Source of the DNA: an uncultured Clostridia bacterium
Lineage (GTDB): Bacteria; Bacillota; Clostridia; Oscillospirales; Oscillospiraceae
Length of the DNA stretch: 13,542 bases
Assembly: GCA_945926565.1 (NCBI GenBank)
Contig: CAMELY010000022.1
Span: 1 to 13,542, forward strand
Direction of reading: 5' to 3'
The notes beneath the pieces were generated by a model. It was given only the letters and a program-made list of their open reading frames with translations, had not been told where the DNA came from and did no database searches. How positions within the stretch are numbered: position 1 is the stretch's first letter; the number at the start of each line of letters is the position of its first letter. This document shows positions 1 through 6,636 of this stretch, one piece after another. Position numbers and translations under genes: made by a program.

Positions 1-1
1 A

Positions 2-445
2 CACGGGGCCAACACGGTGCTGGAGGCCACCCTGGCCCACAGCCTGAACAGCCGGAATGTCCCCACCCTGGTGGTGGAGATGGGAGTGGGCATGCGCCTG
101 ACCCCGTCCTACGGCGACCAGCTCACCCAGGGCATCTTCCGGCTCATGGCGGAGCTGGGCATCTGGACCGGGCCGGTACCCGAGGTGCGGACGCCGGTGA
201 TCTCCGAGGAGGGGGACGCCGTCTGCTACCTCAACGCCCCGGTCTCCGGCATCTTTCTCAAAGAGAATACCCATGGGACCGTGCTGAAAGCGGGAGACCG
301 GATCGGCTCCATCCTCAACCCGCTCACCGGCGAGATTCTCTGCCTGGTCACCGCTCCGGCGGACGGCTTGCTCTTCACCATCCGGGAGTACCCGGTGGTG
401 GACGAGGGATCCCTGCTGGCTCGGATCCGGAAGGAGGCTGTGTGA
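2..445 (+). CDS. Succinylglutamate desuccinylase/aspartoacylase family protein (M14-like), 5' end missing
   Basis: This is the C-terminal part of a zinc-dependent amidohydrolase of the AstE/AspA branch of the M14 carboxypeptidase family; members remove acyl groups from N-acyl amino acids. The reading frame is open to the window edge, so the start and the N-terminal zinc ligands lie upstream. The visible segment has the stretch V-V-E-M-G, matching the T-x-E-x-G motif that carries the catalytic glutamate. It is followed by the family's C-terminal beta-rich domain, with repeated A-P-x-x-G-x-x-F and K-A-G-D-R-I motifs that resemble a barrel-sandwich (lipoyl-like) fold. The stop codon is one base before the ATG of the next gene, and an AAGGAGG site for that gene lies inside the last codons, so the two are surely co-transcribed. 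The substrate cannot be told from this fragment. Family confidence is high; the precise function is unknown. Confidence 0.88.
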   Translation, partial: HGANTVLEATLAHSLNSRNVPTLVVEMGVGMRLTPSYGDQLTQGIFRLMAELGIWTGPVPEVRTPVISEEGDAVCYLNAPVSGIFLKENTHGTVLKAGDRIGSILNPLTGEILCLVTAPADGLLFTIREYPVVDEGSLLARIRKEAV

Positions 446-446
446 C

Positions 447-1379
447 ATGAGACAGAGCGTCATCTATGAGATTCCCTCCCTCTACCGGGAGAATTTCCGC
501 ATCCACGGCTACACCTTCGGCCAGGGAGAGAAGGCCCTGTGCGTGGTGGGCAGCCTCCGGGGCAACGAGTACCAGCAGATCTACACCTGCTCCCAGCTGG
601 TCAAGGCCCTGAAGCGGGCGGAGCAGCGGGGGGAGCTGTGCCCCGGCAAGGAGATTCTGGTGCTGCCCTCCCTGAACCCCTACTCCATGAATGTGGGAAA
701 GCGGTTCTGGCCCACCGACAACACCGACATCAACCGGATGTTCCCCGGCTATGACCAGGGGGAGACCACCCAGCGGATTGCCGACGGGGTGTTTCGTCAG
801 ATCTCCCAGTATGAAAACGGCATCCAGCTGGCCTCCTTCTATATGCCCGGCCAGTTTTTGCCCCATGTGCGGATGATGCGCACCGGCTTTGAAAATGTGG
901 AAAAGGCGAAAGAATTTGGCCTGCCCCACATCATCCTCCGGGACCCCCGGCCCTATGACACCACCACCCTGAACTACAACTGGCAGATCTGGAATACCAA
1001 CGCCTACAGCATCTACACCACTACCACCGCCTCCATTGACGAGGCCAGCGCCGACCTGGCCGTCCGGGCGATGCTCCGATTCCTGGCCCGGGAGGGGGTA
1101 CTGGATCATCCGGTGGGGGGCGGCTGTCTGTCCCAGGTGTGGGAGGACAGCGCCCTGGCCTCGGTGCGGCCCCGCTACGCGGGCATCTTCCGGCCCCTGT
1201 GCAAGCCGGGGGATCGGATCACCGCCGGCGACCCCCTGGCGGAAATTCTGGATCCCGGGGAGGGCAGCGCCCTGGAGCGGCTGCTGGCCCCCTGCGACGG
1301 CGTGGTCTTTTTCCTCCACAGCGATCCCATGACCTATGCCAATACGGCGGTGGTAAAGCTGCTGCCGGAACGGTATTGA
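447..1379 (+). CDS. M14-family succinylglutamate desuccinylase/aspartoacylase-like protein, apparently catalytically inactive
   Basis: A 310-residue paralogue of the preceding gene. An AAGGAGG ribosome binding site sits at 431-437, nine bases before the ATG. The fold signature is present: G-x-x-x-G-N-E at 36-41, D-N-T-D-I-N-R-x-F-P-G at 91-101 (the substrate-binding N-R pair), and a C-terminal beta domain at about 243-306. The residues that do chemistry are changed. The first zinc ligand histidine of the H-G-x-E motif is Arg38 (the Glu41 ligand remains). The second ligand in the usual I-D-L-H-S motif is Ala129 (I-Q-L-A-S, 126-130). The catalytic glutamate of T-x-E-x-G falls in a run of threonines at 191-194. 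Aligned by eye against the upstream protein, that glutamate is present there. I infer a non-catalytic partner or regulatory subunit of the first gene product, possibly a heteromeric enzyme or a sensor. It is also possible that a different, distantly placed metal site exists. Confidence 0.85.
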   Translation: MRQSVIYEIPSLYRENFRIHGYTFGQGEKALCVVGSLRGNEYQQIYTCSQLVKALKRAEQRGELCPGKEILVLPSLNPYSMNVGKRFWPTDNTDINRMFPGYDQGETTQRIADGVFRQISQYENGIQLASFYMPGQFLPHVRMMRTGFENVEKAKEFGLPHIILRDPRPYDTTTLNYNWQIWNTNAYSIYTTTTASIDEASADLAVRAMLRFLAREGVLDHPVGGGCLSQVWEDSALASVRPRYAGIFRPLCKPGDRITAGDPLAEILDPGEGSALERLLAPCDGVVFFLHSDPMTYANTAVVKLLPERY

Positions 1380-1400
1380 CAGCGACAGCCCATAAAAACT

Positions 1401-1430
1401 GCGCCGCCCGAAAAGCCGGGCGGCGCTCTT
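1401..1430. terminator. Bidirectional intrinsic terminator
   Basis: A perfect 10-bp GC stem (GCGCCGCCCG with CGGGCGGCGC) closes a 6-nt loop. A T-containing tract follows on the plus strand, and an A-run at 1394-1398 becomes a T tract on the minus strand. It lies 21 bases after the M14 gene stop and 20 bases beyond the stop of the convergent regulator, so it probably ends both transcripts. Confidence 0.8.
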
Positions 1431-1449
1431 GTCTATCTATCGAATTTTC

Positions 1450-2109
1450 TCAGGCCTCTTCTTTTTCCGCCTCTCCCCGGGCGGCCTTTTCCTCGGCCAG
1501 CTCAGAGAGGTACTTATACACCGTATACCGGGACACGCCCAGTCGCTGGGAGACAAAGGGCACCGACTTCCGGAAGGAGAAGGCCTCCTTCTGATCCAGC
1601 AGGGCGATGATCTTCATCCGATCCACCTTGTTCAATGCGGAGACCGGCTTGCCCACGGCGGCCAGGCACTCGTCAAAGACCTCTCCCAGACGGTTGTCCC
1701 CGCTGTGCCACATGGCGGATTTCAGGTCGGCATCGGCACTCATCAAGTCCACCAGAATCCGGTTGGCGTAGACCAGGGAGGAATAGTCAAAGTTGATGCC
1801 CAGGGCCAGATTGTAGTCCTCCCCGATCATGTGGAAGGTGGAGCTTTTGATCTGCTGACCGGAGGGAGTGGTGGCGTAGAGGTTGACAAAGTCGGTCTTC
1901 AGCCCCTCTTCGCTGAGCTGGGTGTCATTGCCCAGGATATCCATGGTGGAGCCCACCGTCCGGCCGGAGACGTGGCCGTTGTAGATTGCGAGAATCGGGT
2001 GGCTGGGAATACTCATGTCATGAACCAATGTCTCGCAGGAGGAGCCGAAGGTCTCTGCAATGCCCTTGGCGGTCCGATCCAAAAATTCAAACGCTTCTTC
2101 CCGGTTCAT
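1450..2109 (-). CDS. YheO/DauR-type transcriptional regulator (PAS domain plus helix-turn-helix)
   Basis: A 219-residue DNA-binding regulator. Residues about 5-118 match the YheO-like PAS domain, with the typical S-S-T-F-x-x-x-G-E-D-Y-N-L-A-L-G-I-N-F-D segment at 89-108. Residues about 158-204 are the C-terminal helix-turn-helix, ending V-S-Q-R-L-G-V-S-R-Y-T-V-Y-K-Y-L. The tail (205-219) is a charged helix. A GAGGAG ribosome binding site precedes the ATG. Members of this family, such as DauR, respond to small molecules and often control amino acid or amine catabolism genes. The gene converges on the M14 gene pair and shares its terminator. Regulation of that pair is a reasonable inference from position only; no matching operator was visible because their promoter is outside the window. 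Family assignment is confident, the ligand unknown. Confidence 0.88.
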   Translation of the reverse strand: MNREEAFEFLDRTAKGIAETFGSSCETLVHDMSIPSHPILAIYNGHVSGRTVGSTMDILGNDTQLSEEGLKTDFVNLYATTPSGQQIKSSTFHMIGEDYNLALGINFDYSSLVYANRILVDLMSADADLKSAMWHSGDNRLGEVFDECLAAVGKPVSALNKVDRMKIIALLDQKEAFSFRKSVPFVSQRLGVSRYTVYKYLSELAEEKAARGEAEKEEA

Positions 2110-2146
2110 GGCGGTCTCTCCTCTTCCCGCAAGATTTAATACATTT

Positions 2147-2176
2147 ATTATAAAAGAATCGACCAGCCGATGTCAA
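2147..2176 (-). promoter_or_regulatory. Sigma-A promoter of the YheO-type regulator
   Basis: Read on the minus strand, a perfect TTGACA (2176-2171) is followed 18 bases later by a perfect TATAAT (2152-2147). The predicted transcription start is about 30 bases upstream of the regulator's ATG, leaving room for its GAGGAG ribosome binding site. It is the best consensus promoter in the window. Confidence 0.8.
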
Positions 2177-2283
2177 GGGAAGGGGGTAAACTGCCTTAGG
2201 TTTTGGGGTAAAGTTCGTTAAAAAGTGACAAAACGCAGTCCAACGTGTGCTGGACAGTGTGCGGGTTGCCGAAGACGGAAAAT

Positions 2284-2321
2284 GCCCGGGCGGACAGGGA
2301 GCGCTTCCAGTCTGCCCGGGC
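2284..2321 (-). terminator. Probable intrinsic terminator of eno
   Basis: A 12-bp stem (2284-2295 with 2310-2321, one G-T pair) encloses a further partly self-complementary GGAAGCGCTCCC segment, giving a long hairpin. Read on the minus strand it is followed by ATTTTCCGTCTT. It begins 11 bases after the enolase stop codon. The T tract is imperfect, so termination efficiency is uncertain. Confidence 0.65.
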
Positions 2322-2332
2322 TGCAGATGGCT

Positions 2333-3770
<1,438 letters not shown>

Positions 3771-3824
3771 GGGGCGCTAAAGTCTTTCGTCTTTGCGTCT
3801 TTTCCGAACGATGCACCAAAAAAG

Positions 3825-4068
3825 GATCCCTCTCCGAGGGAGCTGTCGCCGCAAGGCGACTGAGGGAGCGCCCCCGGCGCAAGCCATAGCGATCCACATT
3901 GTTTGTCGATAGCGGAAAGATTTTCTTTGTTCGACTGACTCTGGCAACCGTCGAAAGCCGGCGCAGGGGCGCACTCCCTCCGTCACGGCTTCGCCGTGCC
4001 ACCTGAAGGTGATTGCCCCGCAGGGGCAAGAGAAGCCGGCCTGGGCCGCCCTCAGAGAGGGAGGCTTG
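3825..4068. repeat. Hairpin-rich dispersed repeat, copy 1 (with internal insertion)
   Basis: The left end has a hairpin with stem CCCTC/GAGGG, then one with stem GTCGCC/GGCGAC. The right end has matching inverted structures: CACGGC-TTC-GCCGTG, then a CCTC/GAGG hairpin. The left part, GCGCCCCCGGCGCAAGCC, is mirrored by the reverse complement of AAGCCGGCGCAGGGGCGC, so the inverted ends reach about 65 nt each. Relative to copy 2, about 45 extra bases (about 4005-4049) interrupt the right end; they include another small hairpin (TTGCCCC-GCA-GGGGCAA). The whole region 3641-4369 (over 700 bp) otherwise holds no believable gene; open frames there come from the repeats. Confidence 0.8.
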
Positions 4069-4108
4069 GGCTGCTGCATTGCTTCAGACTGGCAGGTCAT
4101 CACCCCCC

Positions 4109-4306
4109 AGCTCCCTCTCCGAGGGAGCTGTCGCCGCAAGGCGACTGAGGGAGCGCCCCCGGCGCAAGCCATTGTGCTCCACATTGTTTGTTGATCGCAG
4201 AAAGCTGTTCTCTGTTCGGCCAACTCAGGCAAAGGCTGAAAGCCGGCGCAGGGGCGCACTTCCTCCGTCACGGCTTCGCCGTGCCATCTCCCTCGGAGAG
4301 GGAGGC
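4109..4306. repeat. Hairpin-rich dispersed repeat, copy 2
   Basis: A full copy of about 198 bp in the same orientation as copy 1, about 40 bp downstream of it. It has the most regular ends: the first 17 nt, CTCCCTCTCCGAGGGAG, recur exactly as the reverse complement of the right end. A central unpaired segment of about 65 nt (with CACATTGTTTGT) is shared with copy 1 at roughly three bases in four. It encodes no transposase. The inverted ends and small size resemble a MITE or a BIME/REP-type element. No obvious target-site duplication was seen. Confidence 0.8.
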
Positions 4307-4330
4307 AGGGGCGTTTCCGGCCGCCTGTAC

Positions 4331-4370
4331 AAAACCGCCCCCAACTCCAGCAGGAGCCGGGGGCGGCGCT
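4331..4370 (-). terminator. Intrinsic terminator of the ribbon-helix-helix gene
   Basis: Read on the minus strand, a stem of CCGCCCCC/GGGGGCGG with an inner GGAG/CTCC stem is followed by GGTTTTGT. It starts right at the stop codon of the RHH gene. It is nearly duplicated at 4978-5027, where it ends gpmI. Confidence 0.75.
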
Positions 4371-4380
4371 CATTTCAGCG
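4331..4380. repeat. Direct repeat flanking the RHH-SLOG island, left copy
   Basis: Fifty bases match 4978-5027 at 43 positions by direct comparison. The repeat includes the terminator hairpin and the last codons of the RHH gene (CTGAAATGA on the minus strand). Most differences are in the hairpin loop or pair changes. Confidence 0.75.
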
Positions 4381-4534
4381 GAATCTCTCCGTTTTTCTTT
4401 TCATACGCCTCAATACAGTCACGGATGAGAATGAGAATCTGACTGTTGGCCGATCTGCCCTCATAGTCTGCCACCACATGGAGCTTGTGGAGCATCTGCT
4501 CGTCAATTCGAATGGATAAGCTCTTGGTCGCCAT
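4370..4534 (-). CDS. Arc/MetJ-type ribbon-helix-helix DNA-binding protein, 54 residues
   Basis: A short gene with a start supported by a GAGGG ribosome binding site about seven bases upstream. The protein begins M-A-T-K-S-L-S-I-R-I-D-E-Q-M, a typical RHH beta strand with alternating residues (K4, S6, R9) that would contact DNA. Helix A is L15-H-K-L-H-V-V-A-D-Y-E-G, a turn follows with R27-S-A-N-S, and helix B is Q32-I-L-I-L-I-R-D-C-I-E-A-Y. This is the usual layout of Arc-like proteins that bind palindromic operators as dimers of dimers. It diverges from the SLOG gene across 110 bp of AT-rich DNA. It probably represses itself, its neighbour or both through the inverted repeat at 4601-4621; this is inference. 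Similar proteins serve as antitoxins or as plasmid and phage repressors, but no toxin is adjacent. The assignment to RHH is confident, the biological role not. Confidence 0.85.
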   Translation of the reverse strand: MATKSLSIRIDEQMLHKLHVVADYEGRSANSQILILIRDCIEAYEKKNGEIPLK

Positions 4535-4600
4535 AATAAACCCTCACAGTGCAGTTATTCTGTGTTCATTTTAGGTTTACTATGTGTTATCATGTTTAGA

Positions 4601-4621
4601 TTAGATATAATATATATCTAA
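4601..4621. promoter_or_regulatory. Perfect inverted repeat over a -10 box, likely operator
   Basis: Arms TTAGATATA (4601-4609) and TATATCTAA (4613-4621) are perfect reverse complements separated by 3 nt. A TATAAT -10 box for the plus-strand SLOG gene (4606-4611) is embedded in it. The -35 is weak (about 4583-4588), as expected for a regulated promoter. Its size and symmetry suit a ribbon-helix-helix dimer pair. It lies 24 bases upstream of the SLOG start codon. Confidence 0.6.
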
Positions 4622-4644
4622 AATATATCCATTAGGTGATAAAT

Positions 4645-4974
4645 ATGAAAGTCGCCGTCATTGGCTCCAGAACCATCCATGCCATTCCCCTGGAAGCCTA
4701 TCTGCCGCCAGATACCACAGAGCTGGTATCCGGCGGGGCCAAGGGCGTGGATCAGTGTGCCGAAACCTATGCTGCCGCCCACCAAATCAAGCTCACCGTA
4801 TTCTTGCCGGACTATGCCCGTTATCGCAGAGGCGCACCTCTGCGCCGCAACCGTCAGATTGTGGATTACAGCGACCTGGTGCTGGCCTTCTGGGATGGCA
4901 GCTCCCGGGGTACCGGCTATACAGTGAACTACTGCCGAACAGTAGGCAAAGCGGTACAGGTTATTCTGCTTTGA
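4645..4974 (+). CDS. SLOG/DUF2493-type Rossmann-like nucleotide-binding protein
   Basis: A small cytoplasmic protein of 109 residues made of one SLOG-superfamily domain (DUF2493/YspA-like). Motifs in order: M-K-V-A-V-I-G-S-R-T at 1-10, a nucleotide-phosphate loop; S-G-G-A-K-G-V-D at 29-36 with Glu40; R-x-G-A-P-L-R-R-N at 62-69; S-D-L-V-L-A-F-W-D-G-x-S-x-G-T at 76-90. These are the conserved ligand-pocket positions of the family, members of which are thought to bind nucleotides or ADP-ribose-like molecules and occur in conflict and signalling systems. I chose the ATG at 4645 over an in-frame GTG at 4636 because AGGTGA sits about five bases before it. The gene stands alone on the plus strand, next to and divergent from the RHH repressor, among minus-strand glycolysis genes. 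This suggests an acquired two-gene unit. No effector domain is fused. The biochemical role is unknown. Confidence 0.88.
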   Translation: MKVAVIGSRTIHAIPLEAYLPPDTTELVSGGAKGVDQCAETYAAAHQIKLTVFLPDYARYRRGAPLRRNRQIVDYSDLVLAFWDGSSRGTGYTVNYCRTVGKAVQVILL

Positions 4975-4977
4975 CAC

Positions 4978-5018
4978 AAAACCGCCCCCAGCTCCACACG
5001 GAGCCGGGGGCAGCATTC
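4978..5018 (-). terminator. Intrinsic terminator of the gpmI operon
   Basis: Read on the minus strand, CTGCCCCCGGCTCC pairs with GGAGCTGGGGGCGG around a short loop and is followed by TTTTGTGT. It lies about 30 bases after the gpmI stop. On the plus strand the same hairpin follows the SLOG stop, with a weaker T tract. Confidence 0.8.
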
Positions 5019-5027
5019 ATTTCAGCG
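4978..5027. repeat. Direct repeat flanking the RHH-SLOG island, right copy
   Basis: The counterpart of 4331-4380 (43 of 50 identical, no gaps). It contains the gpmI terminator and a CGCTGAAATGA segment that equals the end of the RHH gene, although there is no RHH gene here. That suggests duplication of an RHH 3' end plus terminator, or insertion by recombination at the terminator. Confidence 0.75.
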
Positions 5028-5046
5028 ATTCACTTGTACCGGAAGC

Positions 5047-6567
5047 TCAGTCGTCAATCAGGCTGACGCCGTCCATCTCCACAGGCTTCTCCAGGCCCAT
5101 GAGATCCAGCATGGTGGGGGCGATGTCGCACAGGCGGCCGTCCTTCAGCTTGACGTCGGCGCCCACGATGCAGAAGGGCACCAGGTTGGTGGTGTGAGCG
5201 GTCATGGGAGAGACGCCGTCGGCCTGGAGCATCTGCTCGCAGTTGCCGTGGTCGGCGGTGATCAGGGTGACGCCGCCCATCTTGCGGGTGGCATCCACCA
5301 CCTGGCCCACGCAGCGGTCCACCGTCTCCACGGCGATCTCAGCCGCGCTGAGGACGCCGGTGTGGCCCACCATGTCGCCGTTGGCGAAGTTGAGGATGAT
5401 GACGTCGTACTTGCCGCTCTCGATGCGCTCCACACAGGCGGCGGCCACCTCGTTGGCGGACATATCCGGCTTCAGGTCATAGGTGGCGACCTTGGGGGAG
5501 GGGATCAGGCAGCGGTCCTCGCCGGGGAAGACCTTCTCCACGCCGCCGTTAAAGAAGAAGGTGACGTGGGCGTACTTCTCGGTCTCGGCAATCCGCAGCT
5601 GGGTCAGGCCCAGGTCGGAGATATACTCGCCGAAGATCTTGGTCAGCTTCTGCTTGGGGAAGGCGACCTCCACATTGGGCATGGTGGCGTCATAGGAGGT
5701 GGTGCACACATAGTTGACGTGGAAGAAGCCCTTGCGGCGCTCAAAGCCCTTGAACGCGGGATCCACAAAGGTGCGCGTGATCTCCCGGGCCCGGTCAGGC
5801 CGGAAGTTCATGAAGATGATGGAGTCGCCCTCGCCGATCTCGGCGTTCTCGGCGGTGATGACGGGCACCACGAACTCGTCGGTGACGCCGGCGTCATAGC
5901 TGGCCTGCATGGCGCCCACAGGGTCGTCGATGAAGCGGGCCTCGCTCTCGCCGTAGACCATGGCTTTGTAGCTCTTCTCCACACGGTCCCAGTTGGTGTC
6001 CCGGTCCATGGCATAGTACCGGCCGGAGATGGTGGCGATCTTGGCGCCGTACTGGTCGCAGGTCTCCTTCATCTGGGCCACATAGCCCTTGCCGGAGGTG
6101 GGGGGCACGTCACGGCCGTCCATAAAGCAGTGGACAAAGACCTTTTCACAGCCCAGCTCCCGGGCCATTTTGACGGCGGCCTGGATGTGGGTGATGTGGG
6201 AGTGGACGCCGCCGTCGGACATGAGGCCGTAGATGTGGACAGCCTTGCCCGCCTCCTTGGCGGCCAGCATGGCCTTCTTGTAGGCGGGGTTCTCGAAGAA
6301 GCTGCCGTCCTGGATGGCCTTGGTGATCTTGGGCAGATCCTGGAACACCACACGGCCGGCGCCGATGTTGGTGTGGCCCACCTCGCTGTTGCCCATCTGG
6401 CCGTCAGGCAGACCCACATCCATGCCGGAGGCGGAGAGACGGCTGGTGGGATTCTCGGCAAACAGCTTGTCCAGCACAGGGGTGGGGGCCAGCCGGAAGG
6501 CGTTGCCCTCGGTCTGGGCGCTCAGGCCCATGCCATCCATAATAATCAGAGTAGTAGGTGTTTTCAT
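5047..6567 (-). CDS. gpmI: 2,3-bisphosphoglycerate-independent phosphoglycerate mutase
   Basis: Manganese-dependent cytoplasmic enzyme that interconverts 3- and 2-phosphoglycerate, the step just before enolase. At 506 residues the length is typical. The alkaline-phosphatase-like core starts L-I-I-M-D-G-M-G (metal ligand Asp11), followed by the nucleophile Ser61 in M-G-N-S-E-V-G-H-x-N-I-G-A-G-R. The phosphotransferase domain shows V-H-S-H (121-124) and D-G-R-D-V-P-P (150-156). The C-terminal core carries the metal-binding D-H-G-N-C-E segment. An in-frame ATG ten codons upstream (6597) is rejected: the chosen ATG has AGAGGA about five bases before it and matches the family's normal N terminus. 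It is the last gene of the trmL-pgk-tpiA-gpmI run, 69 bp after tpiA with a perfect hairpin in the gap. Manganese and pH sensitivity are known for clostridial and bacillar homologues. Confidence 0.97.
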   Translation of the reverse strand: MKTPTTLIIMDGMGLSAQTEGNAFRLAPTPVLDKLFAENPTSRLSASGMDVGLPDGQMGNSEVGHTNIGAGRVVFQDLPKITKAIQDGSFFENPAYKKAMLAAKEAGKAVHIYGLMSDGGVHSHITHIQAAVKMARELGCEKVFVHCFMDGRDVPPTSGKGYVAQMKETCDQYGAKIATISGRYYAMDRDTNWDRVEKSYKAMVYGESEARFIDDPVGAMQASYDAGVTDEFVVPVITAENAEIGEGDSIIFMNFRPDRAREITRTFVDPAFKGFERRKGFFHVNYVCTTSYDATMPNVEVAFPKQKLTKIFGEYISDLGLTQLRIAETEKYAHVTFFFNGGVEKVFPGEDRCLIPSPKVATYDLKPDMSANEVAAACVERIESGKYDVIILNFANGDMVGHTGVLSAAEIAVETVDRCVGQVVDATRKMGGVTLITADHGNCEQMLQADGVSPMTAHTTNLVPFCIVGADVKLKDGRLCDIAPTMLDLMGLEKPVEMDGVSLIDD

Positions 6568-6596
6568 GACGTTCCTCTTTCTAAGCAAAGCGTACA

Positions 6597-6620
6597 CAGG
6601 AACGGGAGATCCCGTTCCTG
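6597..6620. other. Perfect hairpin between tpiA and gpmI
   Basis: CAGGAACGGGA and TCCCGTTCCTG are exact reverse complements with only two bases between. Within the 69-bp tpiA-gpmI gap, the minus-strand transcript would fold into a stable stem just before the gpmI ribosome binding site region. No T tract follows, so a role in processing or partial attenuation is more likely than full termination. Confidence 0.6.
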
Positions 6621-6636
6621 CGCTTGTGCATCAGAA

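Noticed and set aside
375..1319. A 314-codon minus-strand frame over the M14 genes
   Set aside because: Antisense shadow of two overlapping, motif-supported plus-strand genes.
3825..4306. CRISPR-like array
   Set aside because: Only two adjacent copies of about 200 bp with inverted ends; no short regular direct repeats or spacers, and no cas genes.
3777..4373. A 198-codon minus-strand frame and a 168-codon plus-strand frame (4013-4519) in the repeat region
   Set aside because: They consist of translated repeat copies, contain the same peptide twice, have no ribosome binding site, and the latter runs through the RHH gene antisense.
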